DNA from: Methanomassiliicoccales archaeon UBA280
Lineage (GTDB): Archaea; Thermoplasmatota; Thermoplasmata; SG8-5
Length of the DNA: 64,000 nucleotides
NCBI GenBank assembly: GCA_002499085.1
Contig: DAKD01000005.1
Span: forward strand, 1-64,000
Direction of reading: 5' to 3'
The notes below the pieces were generated by a model, which was given only the letters and a program-made list of their open reading frames with translations, was not told the DNA's origin and ran no database searches. Shown here piece by piece: positions 42,468-53,200 of this stretch. The first letter of the stretch is position 1. Every line of letters starts with the position of its first letter. A program made the translations under genes and the position numbers.

Positions 42468-42890
42468 TCAGAAATCCGCTCCCAGCCATTCGGCCACGTC
42501 TCCCAGGTATGTCTTCCTGGTCGCGCCCCTGTCCAGGGCCTTGTCCACCTTTGCGAGTTCGGCGCCCTTCATCTCCCTGGGCAATCCGATGTAAACCTTC
42601 AGCTTCTTCATCGCTGTCCTTCCGCGGGGCTGGTGGAATGGCAGCATGCCCCTGACTGACCTCTTGAACATGCGGTCGGGCATCCTCGGGTAGTAAGGGC
42701 CGAACCTGTTCGGGCCGGCGACTCCCCAGTTGCGCCTCATCTTGTAATCCGCAAGTATCTGTTCCTTACGGCCGGTGATGATAATGCGCTCGGCATTGAC
42801 AACGACTATCTCCTCGCCCTCGAGCAGGCGCTTGGCTATGTGTGTGGCAAGCCTGCCCATGATGTGTCCGGAGCCGTCGATTATCTGCAT
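42468..42890 (-). CDS. rpl13: 50S ribosomal protein L13
   Basis: 140 residues of uL13, early-assembling large-subunit protein. 'IIDGSGHIMGRLATHIAKRL', 'EIVVVNAERIIITGRKEQIL' and 'RMPDRMFKRSVRGMLPFHQP' are diagnostic. Starts four bases after the L18e stop; a GGGGTGAATGA run including GGTGA serves as ribosome binding site. Confidence 0.97.
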   Translation of the reverse strand: MQIIDGSGHIMGRLATHIAKRLLEGEEIVVVNAERIIITGRKEQILADYKMRRNWGVAGPNRFGPYYPRMPDRMFKRSVRGMLPFHQPRGRTAMKKLKVYIGLPREMKGAELAKVDKALDRGATRKTYLGDVAEWLGADF

Positions 42891-42894
42891 TCAT

Positions 42895-43257
42895 TCACCC
42901 CATGATCCTTATGCCGCTGCCCTTCGGGTTCTGCTTTGCCATGTCCCCGATGTGCACGAAGCTTCCCCCGGCGCGCTCCACTTTGAGGACAGCGCTCTCC
43001 GAGGCGGAGAATGCGGCGACATTCACTGCCTTGGTGAGGGTGCCAGTGCCCAGGAGCTTTCCGGCGATTATGACGCTCTCCTTGGCCTTGGCATGCTTCT
43101 CCAGTGTGGCAACGTTCACCTCGGCCCATACCCTTGAAGGCTTCTCCAGCTTCCTCGCTATGGTGCGCCAGATCGGTGCATCATTGTCTCTGGAGACCTT
43201 CTTCAGCTCGAATATGAGGCCCTTGAGGTTGGGATTCGTCTTGCAACTGCCCTTCAA
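42895..43257 (-). CDS. rpl18e: 50S ribosomal protein L18e
   Basis: 120 residues of eL18, found only in archaea and eukaryotes: 'NPNLKGLIFELKKVSRDNDA', 'VIIAGKLLGTGTLTKAVNVA' and 'VHIGDMAKQNPKGSGIRIMG'. First gene of the operon. The start is TTG at 43257 with AAGGAGGGT a few bases upstream, and CATATATATC on the minus strand near 43294-43304 is the promoter, divergent from deoxyhypusine synthase. Confidence 0.96.
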   Translation of the reverse strand: MKGSCKTNPNLKGLIFELKKVSRDNDAPIWRTIARKLEKPSRVWAEVNVATLEKHAKAKESVIIAGKLLGTGTLTKAVNVAAFSASESAVLKVERAGGSFVHIGDMAKQNPKGSGIRIMG

Positions 43258-43377
43258 AGCAGACCCTCCTTGGGTAGGATACCCCGAGAGACCAGATATA
43301 TATGAAGGTTTCTACGTGGCCGCGCCGTGAAACCTTTTTAATATCCGCAGGGATTGGTCTCACATCAGGGTGCTTTC

Positions 43378-44313
43378 ATGAAATTGGACACGAAGGTGCA
43401 GGACATGAAGTTGGCCAAGGGCGCCAAGGTCAGCGATGTCGTGAAGATGATGAAGCAGTCGGGCGGATTCACAGCCAAGAAGCTGGCCACCGGCGTGGAC
43501 ATACTTGCGGAGATGCAGCGCAGGAAGGACTGCGTCAAGTTCCTCTCCTTCCCGGCCTGCATAATCGCCACCGGCACCAGAGGCATCATACGCGACATGG
43601 TCAAGGAGAGAATGTTCGATGTCATCATCACGACCTGCGGAATGCTGGACCATGACCTGGCCCGCACAAGGGAGAGCTATTATCACGGCGAGTTCGAGAT
43701 GGACGACGCCAAGCTGCGCGACGAAGGGGTGAACAGGCTCGGAAACGTTCTGGTGCCCAACGAAAGCTACGGCATCGTGCTCGAGAGCATGATGCAGCCA
43801 GTCCTCCAGGAACTCTGGGACGAGGGCAAGCGGGAACTGTCCACGAAGGAGCTGGCCTGGGAGTTCGGGAAACGCGTGGGAACAGAGGACTCCATACTGT
43901 ACTGGGCCGCGAAGAACGAAATCCCGGTTTACGTTCCGGGCATCACGGACGGCGCGTTCGGATACCAGGTATGGCAGTTCGCCCAGGACCATAAAGGCTT
44001 CAGGATAGACCTCCTGAAGGATGAGAAGGAGCTTGCTGACATAGTCTTCACTGCCAAGAACACCGGCGCCCTGATGATAGGCGGCGGGATATCGAAACAC
44101 CACACGATCTGGTGGAACCAGTTCCGCGACGGCTTGGACTATGCGGTGTACATCACGACCGCGGTGGAGCATGACGGCTCTCTGTCCGGCGCGAGGATAC
44201 GCGAGGCAGTGTCCTGGGGCAAGGTCCGGAAGGACGCGAAATTCATCACGGTCGAGGGCGACGCGACAATACTGCTGCCCATAATGATGAGCGCCGTCAA
44301 GGACGCGGTCTAG
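43378..44313 (+). CDS. dys: Deoxyhypusine synthase
   Basis: 311 residues. Transfers the aminobutyl group of spermidine to a lysine of aIF5A, the first step of hypusine formation. Active-site lysine is Lys240 in 'IGGGISKHHTIWWNQFRDGL'; 'CGMLDHDLAR' and 'VYITTAVEHDGSLSGARIRE' bind NAD and spermidine. TTTTTAATATCC near 43333-43345 is the promoter and GGGTG stands seven bases before ATG 43378, so the eight earlier codons are not used. Confidence 0.95.
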   Translation: MKLDTKVQDMKLAKGAKVSDVVKMMKQSGGFTAKKLATGVDILAEMQRRKDCVKFLSFPACIIATGTRGIIRDMVKERMFDVIITTCGMLDHDLARTRESYYHGEFEMDDAKLRDEGVNRLGNVLVPNESYGIVLESMMQPVLQELWDEGKRELSTKELAWEFGKRVGTEDSILYWAAKNEIPVYVPGITDGAFGYQVWQFAQDHKGFRIDLLKDEKELADIVFTAKNTGALMIGGGISKHHTIWWNQFRDGLDYAVYITTAVEHDGSLSGARIREAVSWGKVRKDAKFITVEGDATILLPIMMSAVKDAV

Positions 44314-44584
44314 GCTGCGCATTGTTGGCGAGCCTATGGTTGCAGCATGCATCGGCCCCTTTTAGCGGTATCCAAATCTCTTCGGTCAGGCGAGGATTCC
44401 GATACAGGGGCAACAAACCGTCTCAGATTGCTCTGTCACCCATTCAGTTGTGAAAATGAAACCCCGGGCTGTCGAATTGCTGTGAAACCGCCACCCGGGG
44501 CATGCCGCAAACATCAGCCAAGAACCGATTTATCTGTCTTTGCACAAACTATATAATGGACAATATAATGCAAGATTGATAACA
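44314..44584 (+). repeat. Gap with a CCCCGGG..CCCGGGG-catgc hairpin
   Basis: CCCCGGG (44462-44468) pairs with CCCGGGG (44494-44500) and is followed by CATGCC; the 25-base loop is larger than in most members. TATATAATG near 44550-44558 and a second AATATAAT near 44562-44569 are candidate promoters for the next gene. Nothing else is seen. Confidence 0.55.
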
Positions 44585-46579
44585 ATGAGGCGCACCTTTG
44601 CATTGTTGGCCGCGTTGGCGGTAGCGGCCATGTTCTGCCTTCCGATAATCCCCCAGACAGCCGAGGCCCAGGCCTCGTCCGAGAACATCGTTTCAGTTAA
44701 AACAGATTACATGTTGCTGGGTCTCACTGACCTTCACGGCGGCGGCCACCTGACCTACGAACTGAGAGGCCATGCCGCAGGCGACCTGAGGAGGGCGGTT
44801 CTCGCGGCCTATGACGGCGATTTCGGCTCGTCAACGCCGGGTACAATCGACAACAGGGAACTGAGGTTCGACGGGGAGAGCGGCTACATCGGCGACATGG
44901 AAGAATACCTGGAGGACCTCTATCTGGTCTTCTTCGGGGCTCAGACCTATGCTTACAACCCCGTGCACAACAACGAGCAGGACATCTCCATCGACGCTTC
45001 CGGATTCACATCGGTCACCGATATCGCCGGGGACAATCTCACCCCGATCCGCATACTGCTGTACTTCGACGCCTACAATTCGAACGTGCCCCACTTCGAT
45101 TTCCGCCTGATGGCAGACGCGTTTCTTGACGCCCTGTACCATCCGGGCCTGAATGATACAGCAATGGCCGAGATACACAGGGAACTCTACACCTACAAGT
45201 ACAAGCACACCGACTACAGAGTGAACGTGGGCAACTTCCAAGGCCTGGACATAGACTCCGGGAGCATCCAGGTAATCAGGACCCCTGCCGGCGAGGTTGT
45301 CACATACAGCGTCACCTTCAACTACAACGAGCCGATAAACGACATGGCCACATTCCAGCCCTTCAGCTTCCTGGAGAACCCCCAGGTGCTTTTCGCCGTG
45401 GTCTTCGTCTGCTCCTACTTCATATCCACGATGCCCACGCGCATGTACGCCAACTACAAGTTCGCCTACCCGAGGAAGTTCAGGCACAAGGCCCTGAAGA
45501 TCACATGGCTGCATATCACGTCCAAGCTGTCCATACTGCTGCTCATAATCTTCTACTTCTTCCCCTCGCTTTTCAGCTTCGTTTCCCCGAACATATTCCT
45601 CGGGGGCATAGTGATATGGTTGCTTTCGATAATCTTCGTTGTCATGTTCAGCGTCCTTGCCAAGGTGCTCTATGACAAGAAGCTCGAGGAGCTCAACAAG
45701 GAACAGCTCGCAACGCCGGAGAGAAAGCCAGTGAGACGCGTTGCGGCCCAGCCTGTCACGCGCACACCTGCCGGCGTGAGCGTCGTGGTCCAGCAGCCCC
45801 AGTCCCAGGCCCCGGCCAAGGAGAAGCCGACCGGCCCGCCCTGCGCGGTGTGCAAGGAGCCAATCACGGATTACGTGGACCTGCTGAAGTGCAAATGCGG
45901 CCAGCTTTATCACGAGAAATGCGCCGAGGTCGCGAAGCACTGCACGAAATGCGGCAACGCCCTCGTGGAGATAGTCCCTGTGGGTCCGGCCAAGGCAGAC
46001 ATCAAATGTCCGACATGCGACAAAACGAACAGCGTGGAGGAGGGCTCGGACCTGCTTCTCGTGAAATGCAGCTCCTGCAACACGATACTGGAGAAGATCG
46101 ACAGCGGCTACAACTACCTCATAGTCGACAACGACCATGCAACCGCGTTCAGCATGTTCGTGGCCCTGATGAAGGGCGGCGCCACCGGGCTCTCGATATC
46201 CACGACGTTCCCTGACAAGCTGAAGAAGGAGCATGACATGGCCAAGGCCGAGGTCATATGGCTCACGGATACATCGGTCGCGGACAAGAAGACGATAAAC
46301 CCGCACAGGCTGGAGTTCGAGATGATGAGGCTGTACGCGGCCTTCGTCAAGAACAATCCCAAGTCCGCCATCATACTGGACGGCTTCGAGTACCTGGTGG
46401 TCGAGAACGGCTTCGACAAGGTCTTCAAGTTCATCAAGAAGATAAACGACCTCTCGTCGGTCAACAATGCCACGCTCATCGTCCCGATCGGCACCAGCTC
46501 CCTGGAGCCCGACCAGCTCGGAACCCTGAAGAAGGAATTCGACAAGGTCATCGATATGGTCGGGAACGGGAACGAGTAA
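44585..46579 (+). CDS. Membrane protein with RING-like finger, zinc ribbon and DUF835 domain
   Basis: 664 residues. Signal peptide to about 29 ('LLAALAVAAMFCLPIIPQTA'), an exported domain to about 270 (DUF2207-like in layout), three to four membrane segments between about 275 and 365, then a cytoplasmic part. That part has a C4HC3 RING/PHD-like finger (Cys420, 423, 436, 438, His443, Cys446, 453, 456), a second zinc ribbon (Cys475, 478, 495, 498) and a DUF835 domain to the end ('SAIILDGFEYLVVENGFDKV'). DUF835 is an archaeal domain related to KaiC-like folds of unknown role. ATG 44585 is about 30 bases past TATATAAT. The last 20 bases before the stop recur at 57546. Confidence 0.8.
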   Translation: MRRTFALLAALAVAAMFCLPIIPQTAEAQASSENIVSVKTDYMLLGLTDLHGGGHLTYELRGHAAGDLRRAVLAAYDGDFGSSTPGTIDNRELRFDGESGYIGDMEEYLEDLYLVFFGAQTYAYNPVHNNEQDISIDASGFTSVTDIAGDNLTPIRILLYFDAYNSNVPHFDFRLMADAFLDALYHPGLNDTAMAEIHRELYTYKYKHTDYRVNVGNFQGLDIDSGSIQVIRTPAGEVVTYSVTFNYNEPINDMATFQPFSFLENPQVLFAVVFVCSYFISTMPTRMYANYKFAYPRKFRHKALKITWLHITSKLSILLLIIFYFFPSLFSFVSPNIFLGGIVIWLLSIIFVVMFSVLAKVLYDKKLEELNKEQLATPERKPVRRVAAQPVTRTPAGVSVVVQQPQSQAPAKEKPTGPPCAVCKEPITDYVDLLKCKCGQLYHEKCAEVAKHCTKCGNALVEIVPVGPAKADIKCPTCDKTNSVEEGSDLLLVKCSSCNTILEKIDSGYNYLIVDNDHATAFSMFVALMKGGATGLSISTTFPDKLKKEHDMAKAEVIWLTDTSVADKKTINPHRLEFEMMRLYAAFVKNNPKSAIILDGFEYLVVENGFDKVFKFIKKINDLSSVNNATLIVPIGTSSLEPDQLGTLKKEFDKVIDMVGNGNE

Positions 46580-47178
46580 TTCCATAATCTCGTCGCTTCC
46601 AGATTGCCGATTACGGAATTACTCCCAGAGCATTGATTGTGTCTGTTCTTTAATGCTCAATCATGGCGAATTCTCGAATTGTCCGGATTTAGTTGTCGAA
46701 TTCACCGCTTGCTATCAAACCGATGGGAATCCATGGCCCTGATTCTGCCATGAATTGGGAGCCGGGCCATCGTCGAATGCGCCGTTGACAATCGCAGAGA
46801 ATTGCATTCAACATGGAGATATGGATAATCTGGAAGGGCATGTTCTCGTCGGCATGAGCCAGCAACGGGTTGAGTGGCGTGAACAACGTGAAGATGTACT
46901 GCCGGTTCCGGGGAACAAACGGGGCCTTGGCCGACCTGGACCTTCTTCGGAACGGACTCCGCCGCGCCCCGGTTCCCGAGGCACTGAATCCGGTGTTGGG
47001 CCGCATCAGAACTTATTCGGGCAGAGGTCCGACGATGGCCCTCTTCTTGTGAATTTCAGCTATTCGGAACTAATCTTCTGGTCGAACTTCACGAGGGGGG
47101 TTGATAATACATACACTAATAATTATCTCACGTACTTATTTATACTGTGAAAATGATATACGTTATGTAAGGGAAGGT
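46580..47178 (+). repeat. C-family repeat and left inner direct repeat, no gene
   Basis: Opens with CCATAATCTCG...CCGATTACGG, then 'catggcgaat', 'gaattcaccgcttgct', 'catggccctgattctgcc' and 'gggccatcgtcgaatgcgccg', the C-family order, to about 46815. The stretch 46840-47060 is GC-rich and may be the wreck of a gene end: in one frame it reads '...APRFPRH*', as does the end of the giant gene at 57284. From 47085 the sequence turns sharply AT-rich. Confidence 0.65.
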
Positions 47179-49071
47179 ATGAACGTAAAAAGTTATAATA
47201 TAAATAAACCTCGATTCGTATGTTCAACAGCAATGTTCCTAGCTATCTTTTTATGTTTTTCACCTATGATATCATCTTCCATCCTAGCTGAAACCTCGCC
47301 AGCTCAATATGTTGAATTGATAGACCAGCAATACTGTGAATTAAACGATCCTGTCCAGGCACATATTTATAATAATTATTTGGCACAGAGCTTCATACCA
47401 TCAAAGCCAGTTCTTTCATCGGTAGACCTGCAACTAATTTATCCCAACTCCGATGTAAATGTAACAATTTATAAAGCCAAGGTGAATGGATACCCTGATT
47501 TATCCAATCCGCTGACAAATATATCGACCAATGTATTTCATTCATATGGCAATTATGGTTTCTGGTACAAATTTGACTTTCTGGACATCTTGGTAGTCCC
47601 AGGAGATATCTATTTCATTAGAGTCGAAGTCCTGGAAGAGAATTCTATATGCAATTGGGTGCAGGGAGCCAACGGATATGAGAATGGTTCGGCATGGTCG
47701 TTCCTGTTGCGAGACGATTTCGGATTTGAACACACGGTACGGGATTATTTCTTCAGGACTTATTATTCGACCACTGGATTCTACCCTGTCGCGGATGCAG
47801 GTCCGGACCGCCAGGTTTTAATGAACAATCTCGTGAATTTCTCTGGAGCCGGCTCATACGACCCTGACTGGCAGGCGTTGACATATATATGGTACTCGGG
47901 CGGAGAAATAATCAATGAAGGCATGGAATTCCAATACGGGTTCACATATCCCGGAATATTCACTGTCAACCTGACAGTGATAGACGAGACTGGTCTGGCA
48001 GACACAGATTCGTGTATAATTACAGTCAGCGAGCCCGAGCTACCCCCCAACCAAATGCCTATGCCGATAATAGAAGCGGAAGGCTATCTTGGCCATTACT
48101 ATAATCTCCCGGCCAATCATTCAGACATGGAAGGCCCCATAACAGGCATCGTGACTGGGGATTCCCCATTCAACCATGATTGGTATGATGAACAGTATTA
48201 CTCATTCACACGCTTGGATCCCAATCTTACCTTCGGGAACGATTTCTTCCCGGTGAACGAGGGAATGCCGGGCGACCCATTGTACTTCGCGGTGCATTGG
48301 GAAACGACAATCGAAGTTCAGGTTACAGGAAATTATTCCTTCGAGATAGGCTCGGACGACGATTCATGGGTCTATGTAGATGACCAGATGGTCTGCGATT
48401 TGGGCGGGACACATGCCCTCGCGATATCCGCGCACACAGTGAACCTGACCGTGGGACAGCATGAATTGGACATATACTTCGCGGAGAGGCGCAGCGTCCA
48501 GTCCGGTTTCTACTTCAGCCTCTTGAACGAAACAATCAAGCCAGCGATCAGATTAACAGATTTCAATGGCACGATACAGGTCTTTGCGAACCAAACTATT
48601 GAACTGAGCGCGGAAAAATCCTATGACCCGGATGGAACTGTTGTCCACTATGCATGGAACTTCGGCGACGGAGTCATCGAATACAATGCGACTGTGTCAC
48701 ATGCATATGCCACAGAAGGCGAATACTCTTTTAACTTGTTTGTCCTGGATGATGACGAGAGCTTTGCGAAGGGAACTATTTTGTTCGAGGTTCTTTCTGA
48801 GCCAGAGCAGGGAATCGAATCTGAGTCCACAGTTCTGGATGCAGGATATGAATCAATGACACCTCCGGAAAAATCCAACGCAGAGATTCAAATAGCGGAA
48901 GTCAATGGTGATATTCCTGAGAAAAAATCGAATATCGCACCCGCAATCGCTTTTACTATAACAGCCCTGATGTTATCAGTAATAGCCTTTAAACAGATTC
49001 GGAGGATTTCCGCATCATATCTCTATATTGGCGAGCATGAGAGGGATGTAGTTGAAGAAAGATGTAAATAA
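47179..49071 (+). CDS. Surface protein with PKD and fibro-slime/PA14-like domains
   Basis: 630 residues: signal peptide to about 37, a beta-rich N-terminal region, a PKD domain near 200-284 ('ADAGPDRQVLMNNLVNFSGA'), a fibro-slime/PA14-like module near 295-447 ('YSFEIGSDDDSWVYVDDQMV', 'SGFYFSLL'), a second PKD near 454-539 ('YAWNFGDG'), and a C-terminal membrane segment near 587-608. Such modules bind carbohydrates or proteins at the cell surface. GGGAAGGT precedes ATG 47179. Composition shifts from AT-rich at the 5' end to mixed, and the next gene starts inside its last 20 bases. Confidence 0.82.
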   Translation: MNVKSYNINKPRFVCSTAMFLAIFLCFSPMISSSILAETSPAQYVELIDQQYCELNDPVQAHIYNNYLAQSFIPSKPVLSSVDLQLIYPNSDVNVTIYKAKVNGYPDLSNPLTNISTNVFHSYGNYGFWYKFDFLDILVVPGDIYFIRVEVLEENSICNWVQGANGYENGSAWSFLLRDDFGFEHTVRDYFFRTYYSTTGFYPVADAGPDRQVLMNNLVNFSGAGSYDPDWQALTYIWYSGGEIINEGMEFQYGFTYPGIFTVNLTVIDETGLADTDSCIITVSEPELPPNQMPMPIIEAEGYLGHYYNLPANHSDMEGPITGIVTGDSPFNHDWYDEQYYSFTRLDPNLTFGNDFFPVNEGMPGDPLYFAVHWETTIEVQVTGNYSFEIGSDDDSWVYVDDQMVCDLGGTHALAISAHTVNLTVGQHELDIYFAERRSVQSGFYFSLLNETIKPAIRLTDFNGTIQVFANQTIELSAEKSYDPDGTVVHYAWNFGDGVIEYNATVSHAYATEGEYSFNLFVLDDDESFAKGTILFEVLSEPEQGIESESTVLDAGYESMTPPEKSNAEIQIAEVNGDIPEKKSNIAPAIAFTITALMLSVIAFKQIRRISASYLYIGEHERDVVEERCK

Positions 49072-50239
49072 AAAAAGGGTAAAAATTCTTGTAGCCTTGA
49101 TAGTGTTAGTTATAGTTATCTCAACGGTTACAATAATGGTTCAAAATTTAAATAAATCTAATAACAATTCAAGTGCAGGAGCTTTACCACTTCCACATCC
49201 ATTGATGGTCGTAGATTCTTCCAATAATGTCCATGTATTGTGGTTTCAGGGAACTACATTCAATGAAGATTATGGTATTTCTTATATAAAATTAAACACC
49301 GCTGGTAAAATTATTGTACCTCATAATATTATTATAGTTCCCTCTAATTTTACAGGTTACGGATTTTCAGTCTACATTGATGAATTTGACTTTATCCATA
49401 TTAAATACGGTGACCAATATGCCAAAATAAATTCAGAAGGTATGGTGATAGAAAGAGACATTCCCATCGCTGAAAAGCTATTGATTCCAGGTTTATCAAT
49501 TTTCAGGTATAACAATAACAGTTATGCGTCATTCAGCAGTAGCGAAGCAGTTCATTCTGATGGTTTAATTTATAAAATACTTAATGATAACTTAATTTTG
49601 AAGATTTATAATACAAATGGCACTCTCCGACTCGAGAAAAATATTGTTAATGATACATCTGTAGGATTTACAAAGATAATTGTAGATGATGATAATAATA
49701 TCCATATTTTCTCATTATACGGGCTTGGGGCTCATTGGAGATATATAAAAACGAACAATACTGGTGAAATTATTTTCGATCAATATATTACAACCGAAGA
49801 AGCAAATGAAGAAGTATCCTTTTTCAGTATGCAATATCACAATAATGAAATTTTTATAAAATACGACATATTCAATTATGATACTCGTAAATCATCTATA
49901 CAGTTTCTAAATATTGATTTGAATGGCACTACTTTGAAGACTTATACATTCGATACTGCCACTCCTCACTCCTCATTTATAATTGATGGAGTTGACAACT
50001 ACTGTGTTATATCAATAAATGATTATCCGTTAGAATTAACATTCCAAAAGCTGGATTCCAACTTTAACACCTTAGTGCATCCTTTCGTCATCAACAATGA
50101 GCCAGATAATCCTGTGTTCATTCTAGTGGTTGTGATCCCGATTGCTATCACGATACCAGTTACAGCTTTATATATCAGGAAACGCAGACAACGAAATAAA
50201 GAAAACGAATCAGAAGATGGGAAGAAAGGGAGTGGATGA
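49052..50239 (+). CDS. Bitopic extracellular protein of the AT-rich island
   Basis: 395 residues with a membrane segment at about 9-31, a long outside region rich in Asn and Ile with repeated 'D..NN.H..W/F' stretches (for example 'VDSSNNVHVLW' and 'VDDDNNIHIFSLYG') that suggest a beta-propeller, and a second membrane segment near 352-374 with a charged tail. No family named. Start is TTG at 49052 with GAGAGGGA upstream, overlapping the previous stop by 20 bases; the next gene begins two bases after its stop, so all three island genes form one unit. Extremely AT-rich codons. Confidence 0.75.
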   Translation: MKKDVNKKRVKILVALIVLVIVISTVTIMVQNLNKSNNNSSAGALPLPHPLMVVDSSNNVHVLWFQGTTFNEDYGISYIKLNTAGKIIVPHNIIIVPSNFTGYGFSVYIDEFDFIHIKYGDQYAKINSEGMVIERDIPIAEKLLIPGLSIFRYNNNSYASFSSSEAVHSDGLIYKILNDNLILKIYNTNGTLRLEKNIVNDTSVGFTKIIVDDDNNIHIFSLYGLGAHWRYIKTNNTGEIIFDQYITTEEANEEVSFFSMQYHNNEIFIKYDIFNYDTRKSSIQFLNIDLNGTTLKTYTFDTATPHSSFIIDGVDNYCVISINDYPLELTFQKLDSNFNTLVHPFVINNEPDNPVFILVVVIPIAITIPVTALYIRKRRQRNKENESEDGKKGSG

Positions 50240-50240
50240 A

Positions 50241-53200
50241 ATGGTAATAATATCTAATGGAACGAAGTCGATACTCTGTATCCTGCTTATTGGAGTGATG
50301 TTACTAACAAATTTCATCACTAATCAATCAGTTTATGCGAGTCAACCCAATGACTTTGGCAATATCGAAACCTGTTCAAGTTATCAAATTGAAAATATCC
50401 AGCGTTCTTTTTCACCACCAGTTAATGGTGACATTTGGTATTTCGACGAATTAAAAAAAGATTGGGTGTTTCGTAAGATGAGTTCTATTTATAACATCAA
50501 CGCGACTAATGATAATTTTATTATCGATGATGCAATATTACAATACAATTCTTTATTTGAACCTGAAACTTGGATTACTTCGTGTCGAATAAATAACAAA
50601 AGTTATTTGTGTGGATTAGACATTAACACAGGAGGGTGTAATTGGGCATATCCATTCACAGGCGGTGAAATTTATATATCCCTTGAAAAAGAACGTGTAA
50701 AAATTATTGAAAATTTTAGTAATAGAAACACAATGAAAGATCAAAAGTTAGTTAAGATGGGAAATTCATTATATTGGGCTTTTTTATTGGATGATATAAA
50801 TTCTACAGTTATTTTGAGTAACTTATGGTCTGGCGAAACATGTTTCATGAACGATCTCTTCAATTTAGAACAATCTAATAACAATATCACAAATGAAGCA
50901 AGAGCACCAACGTCAACATTAATAGGTACTTCAACCGATCCTATTGTCCCATTGTTTCAACAAATTAATAGTTGGTGTGAAGGGTATTCTACAACAATGA
51001 TTTTATATTATTGGAAATATATTTATTCGGGCGCAAATGGAGAAGACCAATTAGCCTCAGAACTAATGGCTACAGCACAAGGACAAGACCCACCTCTGAT
51101 TATTAGAGGTGCCTATCAAGGCAGTATGGCTTTTGCAATTGAAGATACATTTCCCTCAATAAATGTGTGGCATGGGGACATGAAAAGCATTTCCAATTCT
51201 GATTATTCAGATGATATGAGTGATGGTGAGTTCAATGATTTAAAAGCCTGTATTTTCAGGGGTTGGCCAGTGTTAATAAATGTAGACACAAACTTGGAAA
51301 TTGAAACTGGGGGAGTGGTAGATAAACATGCTGTTGTTATTACAGGATATAATACTGAAGGAGTGTATGTTAATGACCCAAGCGGAGCTTGGCTTGGAAG
51401 CAGTGGTGCCTGTGCAGATGCATATGTGAGTTATGAAACCCTTGAAGCACATTGGAATTTTCAAATGGATGACTACGATTTCCCAACAATTGGAGATACA
51501 GGAACACCAGATAAACATACACATACTCGGAGTGGTTTGGTCATGTATCCTGGAGATGGTTCCTCACTTATGAACCATCCAGAAATTGAGACCTCATTGA
51601 GCCAAGTTCCTGAGATAATTGAGAAAAATACACCATTTACTACATATTTTTCAATAGAAAATAAAGATGGAATAAACAATAAGGATATGGATTCAAGTGG
51701 GATTGAAATTATTATAACAAATGGTGAAATTATTGGTATTACCCCAGAGTCTACACTAAATCAACATAAAATTTTTAATTTAGATGGAACTTTAAAAGAC
51801 CTCTTTCCATCCCAAGTCGTCCAGTTAGGTATCTCAGAATTAAAAACAAGTGAAACCGCCATTGGTGGTCTTGAAATTATCGCATATAACAATCCATTAA
51901 TAATAAATTATAGGGGTTATAGCATAAATTATAATGAACAAATCCATACTAATTACGATTTCACATTGCAAAATCCTTGGGATGAAAAGAAGTTCACCTT
52001 TAATGTATGGGATGATAGAACTTATGAACCTGAAGAAAATCCATTGGTTGATATTCCCGAAATTGGTTATTTACGTATTAATGATCCCCCAACCCCACTC
52101 ACAGGTCGCGGGAATATTATAACTAAACCCTGTCACCCAGCACATCAAATTCCTGTACTTGATGATGTTCCTGAAATAATTGTCAATACACCAACATTCT
52201 CCCCTTCTCCGGATTGGGACGGTTGGTTCAGGATTGATCCTGGGGACCTTACATTAGATGTTGATTTTCATAAATGTGGTGTTTCGCAATTGAATAATGC
52301 GAAATATAAAATAGTTCAATTTGGTGGTCACTCTACAGATTGGATTGATATATTCACTGAACCATGCGATGAGTTCACACAAGATTGGATTATTCCAAGA
52401 TCATTATTTATAGATGCATATGGCTATATTGAAATATGGATCTTTACTACATCAGGAGCATCAGAATTTGTAATGGTGGAACTTAAAATCGATTTCAATC
52501 CTCCGAGTGGACCAATCTATATAAACGAAGATTCTCCTCAAACAGAAGTGAGAAACATTGAAATTGACTTAAGTTTTATCACAGCAGGAACGACTCTTGA
52601 TCAAATGCGCTTCGCCAACGAAAACACTTACGAGGAACAATGGTACTCCAGATATCAAATAATCCAATCGCCCCATCCAGTCTACCCGGGGGACACAATG
52701 TCAATCAATCTGGATTATATGGATGCCACTCAAATGAAAGTCCATTTCGAGAAGATCGACATCCGGACTTTCGATCATATATTCATAAAAAATTCCAAAG
52801 GGGATATATTGGAAGACATCACTGGCCCACATCCATATGGTGTCGAATGGGCTAGCACCGAGGCCGATGGAGATGTGAATTGGATCGAGATTCAAATGGT
52901 TATTAATAACATCAATAGCTGGAATGGCTATGGATTCAAGATTGATTATTATAGTTATTACACTCCGAAATGGAGCCCCTGGGAATCATTTTCCACCAGT
53001 AAATCCTGGACATTGTCCGAAGGTTTTGGAGAAAAGACAGTATATTGCCAGGTTTCAGACATAGCTGGAAATATTTACGAAACAGACGACTCTATTCAAT
53101 ACACTGAATATTGGTCGACTCTGACAATTAATAATAATGCGTTGTATACTCCGTCTAACATTGTCAATCTTCAAATGAGTTCCCAAATCCCAGTTACTCA

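Noticed and set aside
44831..46585. 584-codon open frame on the minus strand over the DUF835 gene
   Set aside because: Shadow of the plus-strand gene, whose signal peptide, zinc ligands and DUF835 motif are clear; the minus translation is low in motifs and starts within the gene end.
46755..47150. 131-codon frame upstream of the island's first gene
   Set aside because: It runs through the C-family repeat and the direct repeat, spans a sharp composition break, and lacks promoter or binding site.
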